A DNA stretch of 64,000 bases from Streptomyces sp. CGMCC 4.7035 (GCF_031583065.1 NZ_CP134053.1:6675001-6739000), one strand, 5' to 3'; shown: positions 7,905 to 17,386, counted from the first letter of the stretch. Notes: generated by a model not told the origin, from the sequence alone. Translations and numbers: made by a program.

Positions 7905-9098
7905 CTACCTGCCGGTCCGGGCCGGCCGTCCGCGTGCGACGAGGCACGCCGGTACCGCCACGGCGGCGCCGAGGTACAGCAGCGCCGGATAGTCCAGGGC
8001 ACGCACGATCTGCCCACCCGCGGCGCCGGCCAGGGACAGGCCCACGAACAGCGCGCTGTTGTTCCACGACAGCATGGCCGTCGCCCGCTCGGGAAACGTG
8101 TCGACCAGGTGACGCTGCTGGGCGGGGAAGAACGCGTAAGCAGCCAGTGCGAACAGGCCCAGCGCGCAGGCCAGAGCCCAAGTGACCGGGAACACCAGGG
8201 CCACGACGGCTTCCAGCACCGCCGTCAGCGCCAGCGCTGACCTGGTGACCCGCACGGCATCGGCCCGGTCCGCGAACCGGCCGCCCACCTGCCCGCCGAC
8301 GACGGCGCCGATGCCGTAGACGACCAGCAGCCACGTCACGGCGGTGGCCCTGCCGTCGGAGTGCAGCGCGACGGCAAGGAAGGTGTAGAGGCTGTACACG
8401 GAGAAGGCCCACAGGGTCGTCACCGCGACGGCGGACACCGCGACGCCCCTACCGGGCCGCCCGGCCCGCTGCGACGCCCCGGACGGGGAGGCGGCCGCCG
8501 GGACCGGCCGGGCACGCCAGACGAATGCATGGGGGAATGCCAGCAGGAACGTGCCTGCGGCCAGGATGACGAAGGCAGCCTGCCAGCCCACGTACCGCCC
8601 CAGCAGCGAGCCGGCCGGCGCGCCCACCCACAGGGCGGTCAGCAGGCCCGATCCCACCACGGCCAGCACCTGCGCCCGAGCCCGGGGCCGCGCACGGGTG
8701 CTGACCAGGGCATACACGGTGGGACCGGTCGCGGCGGCCGCGATACCGGCCACCACGCGGGCCACCAGCAGCACACCGAAACCCGGCGCCAGAGCGGTCC
8801 CGACGTTGGCCGCGGAGAACAGCACCAGAGCCACCACCAGGACCGTGGCGCGGTCCCATCGGTCGGAGACCCAGCCGGCGAAGGGCGAAGCCACCACGTA
8901 CGCGATCGAGAAGGCCGTGACCAGCAGGCCGGTGTCGGCCGCGGAGACAGCGAACGACGCGGCGATATGCGGCAGCAGCGGCGCCACCACGAAGAGATCG
9001 GTTCCCACCAGGAACTGCGTCAGCCAGGCCAGCACAACGGGCCCGGCGGGCAGGCCGGGCACCGTGTCTTCGGCCGGCCCGGCACGGGTCGAGTGCAT
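7905..9098 (-). CDS. MFS transporter (drug:H+ antiporter-like)
   Basis: A 397-residue membrane protein with about 12 hydrophobic segments and the MFS signature GWVSDRWDRATVL between TM2 and TM3, followed by LLVARVVAGIAAAATGPTVY, as in DHA1-type drug/metabolite exporters. ATG at 9098 (MHSTRAGPAED) was chosen because the cytoplasmic N-terminus then has normal length; codons upstream are Arg-rich and lack a ribosome site. No substrate can be deduced. No regulator gene is adjacent. It precedes the propeller gene on the same strand, separated by about 240 bp containing 13-bp iterons. Confidence 0.88.
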   Translation of the reverse strand: MHSTRAGPAEDTVPGLPAGPVVLAWLTQFLVGTDLFVVAPLLPHIAASFAVSAADTGLLVTAFSIAYVVASPFAGWVSDRWDRATVLVVALVLFSAANVGTALAPGFGVLLVARVVAGIAAAATGPTVYALVSTRARPRARAQVLAVVGSGLLTALWVGAPAGSLLGRYVGWQAAFVILAAGTFLLAFPHAFVWRARPVPAAASPSGASQRAGRPGRGVAVSAVAVTTLWAFSVYSLYTFLAVALHSDGRATAVTWLLVVYGIGAVVGGQVGGRFADRADAVRVTRSALALTAVLEAVVALVFPVTWALACALGLFALAAYAFFPAQQRHLVDTFPERATAMLSWNNSALFVGLSLAGAAGGQIVRALDYPALLYLGAAVAVPACLVARGRPARTGR

Positions 9099-9108
9099 GG
9101 ATCCGACG

Positions 9109-9312
9109 CTAGAGCCTCCACCAAGGCGCGGCCATCGGGGACGTGTGTGGTGCCTGAAGACGTATGTGGTGCGGGCCCAAGCCGCCGAATGCCGCCTCCC
9201 GCGCGAGCATCTGCCACCCACTCTGAGCGGCGAGCGCCCTGAGGACGGCAGCCGCCTCTTCCTCGCTGCCGTCCCCCAGGACCTCCACGATGCCCCGCGG
9301 GGCCTCGCTCAC
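9109..9312 (-). CDS. Small hypothetical protein overlapping the region after the TIGR03960 gene
   Basis: A 67-residue frame begins GTG at 9312, one base after the stop of the TIGR03960 gene (TGATGTG), and reads VSEAPRGIVEVLGDGSEEEA, AAVLRALAAQSGWQML. The first 40 residues look like a genuine small acidic protein; the tail (HHIRLQAPHTSP) looks like random readthrough. It may be a truncated remnant whose 3' part was lost when the MFS block arrived. A longer start at GTG 9330 exists. No family recognised. Confidence 0.35.
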   Translation of the reverse strand: MSEAPRGIVEVLGDGSEEEAAAVLRALAAQSGWQMLAREAAFGGLGPHHIRLQAPHTSPMAAPWWRL

Positions 9313-9313
9313 A

Positions 9314-11275
9314 TCAGTGCGCGTGACCACTCGAAGCGGGCGCCGGTGCCGCGTTCTTGACCGTCAGCGGCAGCAGCTTCTTACCCGTAGGGCCGATCTG
9401 AATGCTGGTGTCCATCTGAGGACACACCCCGCAGTCGAAGCATGGCGTCCACCGGCAGTCCTCGACCTCCGTCTCGTCGAGGGCGTCCTGCCAGTCCTCC
9501 CAGAGCCAGTCCTTGTCGAGGCCCGAGTCCAGGTGGTCCCAGGGCAGGACCTCCTCGTACGTGCGCTCGCGGGTCGTGTACCAGTCGACGTCCACGCCGA
9601 AGGGGGCCAGCGCCTTGTCGGCGCACTGCATCCAGCGGTCGTACGAGAAGTGCTCGCGCCAGCCGTCGAAGCGGCCGCCGTCCTCGTAGACCGCGCGGAT
9701 CACCGCGCCGATGCGGCGGTCGCCACGGGAGAGCAGGCCCTCGACGATGCCCGGCTTGCCATCGTGGTAGCGGAAGCCGATCGAGCGGCCGTACTTCTTG
9801 TCGCCCCGGATCTTGTCGCGGAGCTTTTCCAGGCGTGCGTCCGTTTCCTCGGCGGACAGCTGCGGGGCCCACTGGAAGGGGGTGTGGGGCTTGGGGACGA
9901 AGCCGCCGATCGACACCGTGCAGCGGATGTCGTTCGAGCCGGAGACCTCGCGGCCCTTCTGGATGACGCGGGTGGCCATGTCGGCGATCTGGAGGACGTC
10001 GTCGTCCGTCTCCGTCGGCAGGCCGCACATGAAGTACAGCTTCACCTGGCGCCAGCCGTTGCCGTAGGCCGTGGAGACGGTGCGGATCAGGTCCTCTTCC
10101 GAGACCATCTTGTTGATGACCTTGCGGATGCGTTCCGAGCCGCCCTCGGGGGCGAACGTCAGGCCCGAGCGCCGGCCGTTGCGCGTCAGCTCGTTCGCCA
10201 GGTCGATGTTGAAGGCGTCGACGCGGGTGGAGGGGAGCGAGAGGCCGATCTTGTCTTCCTCGTAGCGGTCCGCCAGGCCCTTGGCGATGTCGCCGATCTC
10301 CGAGTGGTCCGCCGAGGACAGGGACAGGAGGCCGACCTCCTCGAAGCCTGTCGCCTTCAGGCCCTTCTCCACCATCTCGCCGATGCCGGTGATGGAGCGC
10401 TCACGCACCGGCCGGGTGATCATGCCCGCCTGGCAGAAGCGGCAGCCGCGCGTGCAGCCGCGGAAGATCTCGACGGACATGCGTTCGTGGACCGTCTCGG
10501 CCAGGGGGACGAGGGGCTGCTTCGGGTACGGCCACTCGTCCAGGTCCATCACCGTGTGCTTCGACACGCGCCACGGGACGCCCGACTTGTTGGGGACCAC
10601 ACGGGCGATGCGGCCGTCGGGGAGGTATTCGACGTCATAGAAGGCCGGGACGTAGACCCCGCCGGTCTTCGACAGGCGGAAGAGCAGTTCCTCGCGGCCG
10701 CCCGGGCGGCCCTCCGCCTTCCAGGCGCGGATGATCCTGGTGACCTCCAGGACCGCCTGCTCGCCGTCGCCGATGACCGCGCAGTCGATGAAGTCCGCGA
10801 TCGGCTCGGGGTTGAAGGCCGCGTGGCCGCCCGCCATCACGATCGGGTCGTCGACGGTCCGGTCCTTGGACTCCAGGGGGATGCCCGCCAGGTCCAGGGC
10901 CGTCAGCATGTTCGTGTAGCCCAGCTCCGTGGAGAAGGACAGGCCGAAGACGTCGAAGGCCTTCACCGGGCGGTGGCTGTCCACCGTGAACTGCGGGACG
11001 CCCTGCTCCCGCATCAGCGCCTCCAGGTCCGGCCACACGCTGTAGGTGCGCTCGGCGAGGACGCCGTCCTGCTCGTTCAGGACCTCGTAGAGGATCATGA
11101 CGCCCTGGTTGGGCAGGCCGACCTCGTACGCGTCGGGGTACATGAGGGCCCAGCGGACATCGCAGGACTCCCAGGGCTTGACCGTGGAATTGAGCTCTCC
11201 GCCGACGTACTGGATCGGCTTCTGCACATGCGGGAGCAGAGCTTCGAGCTGCGGGAAGACCGATTCGGCAGGCAT
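9314..11275 (-). CDS. TIGR03960 family B12-binding-domain radical SAM protein
   Basis: A 653-residue protein starting MPAESVFPQLEALLPHVQKP at ATG 11275. The N-terminal half has the B12-binding-like region of this family (PYAYEVGLPNQG-type PDAYEVGLPNQGVMILYE; FGLSFSTELGYTNML), followed by a radical SAM core with the 4Fe-4S motif CTRGCRFCQAG (CxxxCxxC). The C-terminus contains the conserved CRWTPCFDCGVCPQMDT cluster. The product is unknown; members pair with TIGR03936/DUF2344 proteins, here encoded 6 kb downstream instead of adjacent. An upstream in-frame ATG at 11314 (MVTPVSS) is possible, but MPAES matches the usual family N-terminus as I recall it. Confidence 0.92.
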   Translation of the reverse strand: MPAESVFPQLEALLPHVQKPIQYVGGELNSTVKPWESCDVRWALMYPDAYEVGLPNQGVMILYEVLNEQDGVLAERTYSVWPDLEALMREQGVPQFTVDSHRPVKAFDVFGLSFSTELGYTNMLTALDLAGIPLESKDRTVDDPIVMAGGHAAFNPEPIADFIDCAVIGDGEQAVLEVTRIIRAWKAEGRPGGREELLFRLSKTGGVYVPAFYDVEYLPDGRIARVVPNKSGVPWRVSKHTVMDLDEWPYPKQPLVPLAETVHERMSVEIFRGCTRGCRFCQAGMITRPVRERSITGIGEMVEKGLKATGFEEVGLLSLSSADHSEIGDIAKGLADRYEEDKIGLSLPSTRVDAFNIDLANELTRNGRRSGLTFAPEGGSERIRKVINKMVSEEDLIRTVSTAYGNGWRQVKLYFMCGLPTETDDDVLQIADMATRVIQKGREVSGSNDIRCTVSIGGFVPKPHTPFQWAPQLSAEETDARLEKLRDKIRGDKKYGRSIGFRYHDGKPGIVEGLLSRGDRRIGAVIRAVYEDGGRFDGWREHFSYDRWMQCADKALAPFGVDVDWYTTRERTYEEVLPWDHLDSGLDKDWLWEDWQDALDETEVEDCRWTPCFDCGVCPQMDTSIQIGPTGKKLLPLTVKNAAPAPASSGHAH

Positions 11276-11364
11276 CTCGCGACTTTCGTGAGCTGAACTG
11301 ACAGGGGTGACCATCAAGCGTAACGCGACCGCGACCCCTCCCAGGACGCCTCCTGGGACACCTC

Positions 11365-12960
11365 TCAGACCTCCGTCTCCCCCTCCACCGCCCGCCAAAG
11401 CGCCGGCAGCGCCGCCTCCGCGGCTGCCGCCCGCTGCTCCTCACGGCCGTACAGCACGCCGTACGTGAACGTGTTCTCCCCCGCCGCGTGCGCCTGGTCC
11501 GACAGTTCCCGCAGCGCGATGCGGGCCATCACGCTGTCCTGGTGCTCGCCGAGCAGGGTCTGCAGGGACTTCATCGACTTGACGAGGGCCTCGGCCGGCT
11601 TGCCCAGCGCGGGCGCGGCGGCCTCGGCGGCGTACCGGGTGCGCTTGGCCTTCTTGCGGGCCTCGTGGATCGCGACGTCGCGGTCCTGGCCCGGTGGCAG
11701 GTCCAGGGCCCGGCCGACCAGCTCGGCGACCTTGCGGAAGTCCTTGCGTACGGCGCCGGCGATCACCTTCGACGGGTCACCGGCGGCCGCCTCCAGCAGT
11801 GGCGGATCGGCGACGACGGCGTCCAGCGCGACCAGCAGGTCCAGGTAGCGCTTGCCGTCCAGGACCGCGATCAGGCCGCGCCGGGAACCGCCGCGCCGCG
11901 CGTTCGACCAGGTGCGCAGGCGGCCCTGGACCGGGCCTGAGACCAGGGGCCGGGGCAGTTCGGAGACGGCGGTCGTCAGGCGTTCCGTCAGCACTTCCTG
12001 GTCGCGGTCCACGCCCAGCTCGCCGGCCAGCCACTTCAGCTCGTCGGCGATCGGGTCGGTGACGCCGCGGTCCAGGACCTTTCCGTACGAGCGGAACGTG
12101 CTGCGCAGCCGGCGGGTGGCAACGCGCATGGCGTGCACGGAGTCGAAGACGTCCCGGCGGACCGCGGGGTCCAGTTCGACGACCGCCTCCCGCTGGGCGC
12201 GGACGTAGGCGAGGACGTGGTCGCCCGCGGTGACCGGCGCCTTCTCCTTTGCCTTGTCGTTGGCGTTTGCCTTGGGGTTGGCGTTTGCCTTGCCCTTGTC
12301 GTTTGCCTTGCCGTTGCGGGCCGCCGCCTTCTCCTTGCGCGCCGCGGCCGGCTTCCTGCGCTTGCCCGTCTCCTCCAGTGCCCTGGCCAGCTTGGAGCGG
12401 GCGGATGAGCGGCTCACCCCGGCCTTGCGGAGTTTCCTGTCGACCTTGTCGAGGAAGGCGGGGTCGCCGTCGTCCGCGAGTTCGACCTCGATCTCGGTCC
12501 ACTCGGCGGTGCCCGTGCCGCCGCTCAGCCGTTCTGCGCGGACCCGGTCGAGGCTGACCTCGGCGAGCAGGGTGCCGTCGGCGTCGACGAGGTGGCGGAT
12601 GTCGCGGGCGGAGCGCAGGCGTACGACGGGGACGAGCTCGGCGTCGCGGACGCGGGAGCGGACGAGACCGGACAGGTACGGCGGGACGGTGTCGGAGAGC
12701 GGGGCGTGGACCTCGTCGCGTACGTCGTCGGCGACCGGCAGTTTGAGGTGCCAGCCGGCGTCGTCGCCTCCGGTGCGGCGGCGCAGGGTGATCAAGGACG
12801 CGGCGAGGCGTTGGTCGGGGGTGTCGTAGTAGGTGGCGTCCAGGTCCGCGAGGCCCCGGTCGATGACGGCCGAGACCCCGGCGACGCCGGTGAGGTCCGG
12901 CAGTTCGTCCCCGGCCGCGGCCTCGTACTTCCGCTCGATTTCGCGCTTGGTGTCCGCCAT
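11365..12960 (-). CDS. CYTH and CHAD domain-containing protein
   Basis: A 531-residue fusion. CYTH domain at 1 to about 205 with the N-terminal EIERKYE signature, HLKLP, and acidic TEIEVELADDGD: a triphosphate tunnel metalloenzyme fold, usually an inorganic triphosphatase. CHAD domain at about 245-525, with HAMRVATRRLRSTFR and HEARKKAKRTRYAAEA helices rich in His/Arg/Lys that bind polyphosphate. The linker (about 203-243) is a Lys/Ala/Asn low-complexity run (GKANDKGKANANPKANAND). A role in polyphosphate metabolism is inferred from the family. Start MADTKREIERK at ATG 12960. Confidence 0.93.
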   Translation of the reverse strand: MADTKREIERKYEAAAGDELPDLTGVAGVSAVIDRGLADLDATYYDTPDQRLAASLITLRRRTGGDDAGWHLKLPVADDVRDEVHAPLSDTVPPYLSGLVRSRVRDAELVPVVRLRSARDIRHLVDADGTLLAEVSLDRVRAERLSGGTGTAEWTEIEVELADDGDPAFLDKVDRKLRKAGVSRSSARSKLARALEETGKRRKPAAARKEKAAARNGKANDKGKANANPKANANDKAKEKAPVTAGDHVLAYVRAQREAVVELDPAVRRDVFDSVHAMRVATRRLRSTFRSYGKVLDRGVTDPIADELKWLAGELGVDRDQEVLTERLTTAVSELPRPLVSGPVQGRLRTWSNARRGGSRRGLIAVLDGKRYLDLLVALDAVVADPPLLEAAAGDPSKVIAGAVRKDFRKVAELVGRALDLPPGQDRDVAIHEARKKAKRTRYAAEAAAPALGKPAEALVKSMKSLQTLLGEHQDSVMARIALRELSDQAHAAGENTFTYGVLYGREEQRAAAAEAALPALWRAVEGETEV

Positions 12961-13080
12961 GCACCGAATCTAGTGGCAATCGGGCCGGGACGGCAGAGGC
13001 CGCCGAACGTGAATCCCCGGGAAGCTCCAGGCCACACGGAGGGATACAGGGAGGGACGAGGCCCTTGCCCCGCCCCTCCC

Positions 13081-14280
13081 CTACGCCGACATCGGCCGCT
13101 GCACCCGGATCGACTGCAGCAGTCCCACCGCTATCCAGACGGAGAACATCGAGGAGCCGCCGTACGACACGAACGGCAGCGGCAGGCCCGCGACCGGCAT
13201 GATGCCGAGGGTCATGCCGATGTTCTCGAAGGACTGGAAGGCGAACCAGGCGATGATCCCGGCGGCGACGATCGTGCCGTACAGCTCGGTCGTCTCGCGG
13301 GCGATCCGGCAGGCGCGCCACAGGATGACACCGAGCAGGCCGATGATCAGCCCGGCTCCGATGAAGCCCAGCTCCTCGCCCGCGACCGTGAAGACGAAGT
13401 CCGTCTGCTGTTCCGGCACGAACTGGCCCGTCGTCTGCGAACCGTGGAACAGGCCCGCGCCGGTCAGACCGCCGGAGCCGATCGCGATGCGTGCCTGGTT
13501 GGTGTTGTAGCCGACGCCCGCGGGGTCCAGGTCGGGGTTGGCGAAGGCGGCGAAGCGGTTGATCTGGTACTCGTCCAGGATGTGCAGCTGCCAGACGGCG
13601 ACCGCGCCCAGGGCGCCCGCGCCGATGAGGCCGAGTACCCAGCGGTTGGAGGCGCCGGAGGCGAGCAGCACGCCCAGCACGATGATCACCATGACCATGA
13701 CCGAGCCCAGGTCGGGCATGAGCATGATGATCATCATCGGGACGGCGGCCAGGCCCAGGGCCTGTGCCACGGTCCGGTGGTCGGGATACGGCTTGTCGCC
13801 CGCGTCGACCCGGGCGGCGAGCAGCATCGCCATGCCCAGGATGATCGTGATCTTCACGAACTCGGAAGGCTGGAGAGAGAAGCCGCCGCCGAGGACGATC
13901 CAGTTACGGCTGCCGTTGATGGTGGCGCCGAGCGGGGTGAGCACCAGCAGCACCAAGAACAGGGAGATGCCGTACAGGATCGGCACGGCGGTGCGCAGGG
14001 TGCGGTGGCCGAGCCAGATCGTGCCGATCATCAGGACGATCCCGACGCCGGTGTTCACCAGGTGCCGGATCAGGAAGTAGTACGGGTCGCCCTGGTTGAT
14101 CTCGGTGCGGCCCCGGGTCGCCGAGTAGACGAGGGCCGTGCCGATCAGGGACAGGGCGATGGCCGACAGCAGTATCGGCCAGTCGAGGCGGCGGGCCAGG
14201 CTGTCACGGGCGAAGAGCCGTGTCCAGGCAGCCCGCTGGGGGCCGTACCCGGAGACGGAGAAGTTGTTCGCTCCGGTCAT
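13081..14280 (-). CDS. rodA: Rod-shape-determining SEDS glycosyltransferase RodA
   Basis: A 399-residue polytopic SEDS (FtsW/RodA/SpoVE) peptidoglycan glycosyltransferase that polymerises lipid II with its partner class B PBP. About 10 TM segments are visible, with conserved LQPSEFVKI, QINRFAAFANPDLDPAGVGY, GSGGLTGAGLFHGSQT, FVFTVAGEELGFIGA and the late LPFVSYGGSSM motif. Its ATG overlaps the stop of pbp2 by four bases (ATGA), so the two are translationally coupled. In Streptomyces this gene (called sfr in S. coelicolor literature) belongs to the mre spore-wall cluster. Confidence 0.96.
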   Translation of the reverse strand: MTGANNFSVSGYGPQRAAWTRLFARDSLARRLDWPILLSAIALSLIGTALVYSATRGRTEINQGDPYYFLIRHLVNTGVGIVLMIGTIWLGHRTLRTAVPILYGISLFLVLLVLTPLGATINGSRNWIVLGGGFSLQPSEFVKITIILGMAMLLAARVDAGDKPYPDHRTVAQALGLAAVPMMIIMLMPDLGSVMVMVIIVLGVLLASGASNRWVLGLIGAGALGAVAVWQLHILDEYQINRFAAFANPDLDPAGVGYNTNQARIAIGSGGLTGAGLFHGSQTTGQFVPEQQTDFVFTVAGEELGFIGAGLIIGLLGVILWRACRIARETTELYGTIVAAGIIAWFAFQSFENIGMTLGIMPVAGLPLPFVSYGGSSMFSVWIAVGLLQSIRVQRPMSA

Positions 14281-16523
14281 GTCAGGATCCTCCGCCTCTT
14301 CTTCGGGCGGCCCGTGCTACGGCGAGTGGTGCGGTTGCTCGCGGTCGGGTTGGGCGTGGTGGCCGCCGGGCTGTCGGTGGGCGTCCCCTGCTGCCCTTCC
14401 TCGGTGGCCTGGTCCGCGTTCGGGTCGTACTTCTCGATCTTCGGGGCCACGATCGAGCCGTCGGTCTCGATCTTGGGCAGGCCCTTCTGCGGCGTGGGCA
14501 GCAGCGCCTTCTTGTTGTCGATCGAGCCGTCGGACTGAACGCCGTACATCGCGCTGTAGATGTTGCGCACGGCCTCACCCGAGGCGCCGGAGCCCGTACC
14601 GGCCTGGGCGATGGTCATGATGACCGTGTAGTCCTTGGTGAACGTGGCGAGCCACGACGTGGTCTGCTTGCCGTAGACCTCGGCGGTACCCGTCTTGGCG
14701 TGCAGCGCGATCTTGTCCTGCGGCCAGCCGCCGAACTTCCAGGCGGCGGTACCGCGGGTGACGACGCCCGCGAGGGCCTCTTCCATGACGTCGCGCGTCT
14801 TCTTGCTGATCGGCAGCTTGCCGTGCGACTTGGGCTTGATCTCGGTGACCTGCTTGCCGTCGGGGCTGACGATCGCCTTGCCGATGGTCGGGTTCCACAT
14901 GGTGCCCCCGTTGGAGATCGCCGAGTAGATGACGGCCTCCTGGATCGGGGTCAGAAGGGTGTCGCCCTGGCCGATGGAGTAGTTGATCTCGTCACCGGCG
15001 CGCATCCTGTTGCCTTCGAGGCAGTTCTCGTACGCGATCTTCTGGACGTAGTCGCCGTCCTTCTTGCCGGTCTTGCACCAGGCGTCCTTGTTGGCCTTCC
15101 AGTAGCTCTGCTTCCACTGGCGGTCGGGGACGCGGCCGGTGACCTCGTTCGGCAGGTCGATGCCGGTGGTCTTGCCGAGGCCGAACTGGTGGGCGGTCTT
15201 GAAGAACCAGTCCTTGGGGTGCTTCGGGTTGATGCCGCCGTCCTTCAGCCACTGCTGGTGGGCGAGGCCGTAGAAGACGGTGTCGCAGGAGACCTCCAGG
15301 GCGCGGCCGAGCGAGATCGGGCCGAAGTTCTCATTCTCGAAGTTCTTGAAGACCTGGCCGCCGACCGAGTACGAGCTGGTGCAGGGGTAGTGGCCGTCGA
15401 AGGCGTAGCCGGCCTGGATCGCGGCGGCCGTGGAGACCACCTTGAAGGTGGAGCCGGGGGCCGACTGTCCCTGGATGGCCCGGTTGAGCAGCGGGTAGTC
15501 GGAGTCCTTGCCGGTGAGGTTCTTGTAGTCCTTGGCGGAGATGCCGCCGACCCAGACGTTCGGGTCGTAGTTCGGGGCGGACGCCATGGCGACGATGCGG
15601 CCGGTCTTGGCCTCCATCACCACGACCGCGCCCGAGTCGGCCTTGTAGTTCTCGCCGGTGATCTTGTCGAACTGCTGGCGGGCGTTCTTCATCGCCCAGT
15701 CCAGCTGGTACTCGGCGACCCGCTGGACGCGGGCGTCGATGCTGGTGACCAGGTTGGAGCCGGCCTCGGCGGCGTCGGCCTTGGCCTTGCCGATGACGCG
15801 GCCGAGGTTGTCGACCTCGTAGCGGGTGACGCCTGCCTTGCCGCGCAGCACCTTGTCGTACTGGCGTTCAAGGCCGGAGCGGCCGACTTGGTCCGAGCGG
15901 AGGTAGGGGGAGTCGGTGTCCTTGGCCTGCTGGATCTCGTCGTCGGTGACGGGCGAGAGGTAGCCGAGCACCTGGGCGGTGTTGGCCTCGCCGGGGCTCG
16001 GGTAGCGGCGCACGGCCTCGGGTTCGGCGGTGATGCCGGGGAAGTCCTCGGAGCGCTCGCGGATCTGGAGGGCCTGCTTGGGGGTGGCCTCGTCGGTGAT
16101 GGGGATGGGCTGGTACGGGGAGCCGTTCCAGCAGGGCTGCGGCGTCTTGGCGTCGCACAGGCGGACCTTGTCCATCACGTCCTTGGGCTTCATGCCGAGG
16201 ACGCCGGCCAGCTTGGTGAGGACGGCCTTGCCGTCGTCCTTCATCTTCAGCAGGTCGGTGCGGGACGCGGAGACCACGAGCCGGGTCTCGTTGTCGGCGA
16301 TCGGGATGCCGCGCGCGTCCAGGATCTCGCCGCGCACAGCGGGCTGGACGACCTGCTGGACGTGGTTGCCGGAGGCCTCCTTGGCGTACTCCGCGCCGTT
16401 ACGGATCTGGAGGTACCACAGGCGTCCGCCGAGGGTGCCGAGGAGGGAAAGGACAAGGATCTGGAGGATGACGAGCCGGATCTGGACGCGTGGAGTCCGT
16501 CCGGTCTCGGGGATGTTGGTCAC
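14277..16523 (-). CDS. mrdA: Penicillin-binding protein 2 (class B transpeptidase)
   Basis: A 748-residue class B PBP. N-terminal membrane anchor (VRIQ-type RVQIRLVILQILVLSLLGTL, about 12-32), dimerisation/pedestal region to about 290, then the transpeptidase domain with the active-site motif GSTFK (SxxK), SCD in place of SxN (EVSCDTVFYG) and HAKTGTAEV (KTG). A Pro/Thr/Ala-rich C-terminal tail ends in a basic stretch (RPKKRRRILT). It cross-links peptidoglycan with RodA. It lies downstream of mreD after a 194-bp gap filled by a 27-bp tandem repeat, and is coupled to rodA through a four-base overlap. Confidence 0.96.
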   Translation of the reverse strand: MTNIPETGRTPRVQIRLVILQILVLSLLGTLGGRLWYLQIRNGAEYAKEASGNHVQQVVQPAVRGEILDARGIPIADNETRLVVSASRTDLLKMKDDGKAVLTKLAGVLGMKPKDVMDKVRLCDAKTPQPCWNGSPYQPIPITDEATPKQALQIRERSEDFPGITAEPEAVRRYPSPGEANTAQVLGYLSPVTDDEIQQAKDTDSPYLRSDQVGRSGLERQYDKVLRGKAGVTRYEVDNLGRVIGKAKADAAEAGSNLVTSIDARVQRVAEYQLDWAMKNARQQFDKITGENYKADSGAVVVMEAKTGRIVAMASAPNYDPNVWVGGISAKDYKNLTGKDSDYPLLNRAIQGQSAPGSTFKVVSTAAAIQAGYAFDGHYPCTSSYSVGGQVFKNFENENFGPISLGRALEVSCDTVFYGLAHQQWLKDGGINPKHPKDWFFKTAHQFGLGKTTGIDLPNEVTGRVPDRQWKQSYWKANKDAWCKTGKKDGDYVQKIAYENCLEGNRMRAGDEINYSIGQGDTLLTPIQEAVIYSAISNGGTMWNPTIGKAIVSPDGKQVTEIKPKSHGKLPISKKTRDVMEEALAGVVTRGTAAWKFGGWPQDKIALHAKTGTAEVYGKQTTSWLATFTKDYTVIMTIAQAGTGSGASGEAVRNIYSAMYGVQSDGSIDNKKALLPTPQKGLPKIETDGSIVAPKIEKYDPNADQATEEGQQGTPTDSPAATTPNPTASNRTTRRSTGRPKKRRRILT

Positions 16524-16546
16524 TGCTGCTGCCGCCCCCTCTCAGC

Positions 16547-16680
16547 GCACATGCGAGTCATACGAGTACCTGGGCACTTGCGTGTCGTACGAGTACCTGG
16601 GCACCTGCGTGTCGTACGAGTACCTGGGCACATACGGGTCGGACGAGTACCTGGGCACATACGGGTCGGACGAGCACCCG
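16547..16680. repeat. 27-bp tandem repeat between mreD and pbp2
   Basis: Four full units (16561-16587, 16588-16614, 16615-16641, 16642-16668), each TACGAGTACCTGGGCAC plus a ten-base variable part (TTGCGTGTCG, CTGCGTGTCG, ATACGGGTCG, ATACGGGTCG), flanked by partial units on both sides. It lies in the untranslated gap between the mreD stop (16718) and the pbp2 start (16523). Confidence 0.92.
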
Positions 16681-16717
16681 GCCGGCCTGTGCGAGCAGGC
16701 GGCCAACTCCCGGGTGA

Positions 16718-17386
16718 TCACAGCCGCTTGACCCCCTTGATGCGTCCGGCGCGGGCCACCCGGGCCTTGGCCGCCTTGACGCGCAGTCCGCCGCGCTGGC
16801 TGCCGATGCGCAGCCCGGTGCCGGAGGAGAGCCAGCCGGAGGAGACGTCGGCCGCCTTGGCCGAGTTGGTCTCGGCGAGCGGGTCGTTCTCCGCACGGCG
16901 GGCCAGCGCCATGATCCCGGGGACCACGAAGGGGGCGAGCATTAGGTCGTACAGGGCGGCCGAGAACAGCAGGCCGGCGAGGCCCACATGGCGGGCGGCG
17001 GTGTCGCCGACGAGCGCGCCGACGAGGGCGTACAGCAGGGTCGAGCCGATGGCGGCGGCGACCACCACGGCCATCGGGCCGGTCGCGGACTTCAGACGGC
17101 CGTTCTCCGGCTTGGCGAGCCCGGCGAGGTAGCCGACGACGCAGAGCACCAGGGCGTAGCGGCCGGCGGCGTGGTCGGCGGGCGGGACGAGGTCCGAGAG
17201 CAGGCCCGCGCCGAAGCCGATGAGGCAGCCGCCGACGTGGCCGTAGACCAGGGCGAGGCCGACGACGGTGAGCAGCACCAGGTCGGGGACGGCGCCGGGC
17301 AGGTGGAGGCGGGCGAGAACGCTCACCTGGATCACCAGGGCGACGACCACGAGGGTGGTGGAGAGCAGCATCCGGTTGAAGCGCAT
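16718..17386 (-). CDS. mreD: Rod-shape-determining protein MreD
   Basis: A 222-residue membrane protein with five to six hydrophobic segments (LVVVALVIQVSVLARLHLPG at the start; LVLLTVVGLALVYGHVGGCL), typical for MreD, plus a basic C-terminal tail (RGGLRVKAAKARVARAGRIK) longer than in rod-shaped bacteria. It acts with MreC, PBP2 and RodA in the Mre complex, which in Streptomyces works mainly in spore-wall synthesis. ATG at 17386 directly follows the mreC stop (TAG 17389-17387), which implies coupled translation. Confidence 0.94.
   Translation of the reverse strand: MRFNRMLLSTTLVVVALVIQVSVLARLHLPGAVPDLVLLTVVGLALVYGHVGGCLIGFGAGLLSDLVPPADHAAGRYALVLCVVGYLAGLAKPENGRLKSATGPMAVVVAAAIGSTLLYALVGALVGDTAARHVGLAGLLFSAALYDLMLAPFVVPGIMALARRAENDPLAETNSAKAADVSSGWLSSGTGLRIGSQRGGLRVKAAKARVARAGRIKGVKRL

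Noticed and set aside
16547..16680. Could the 27-bp repeats be a CRISPR array?
   Set aside because: The conserved part is only 17 bp, the spacer part of 10 bp is not unique, and no cas genes are present.
14220..17132. A 970-codon plus-strand open frame across pbp2 and mreD
   Set aside because: Shadow of the mre cluster genes.
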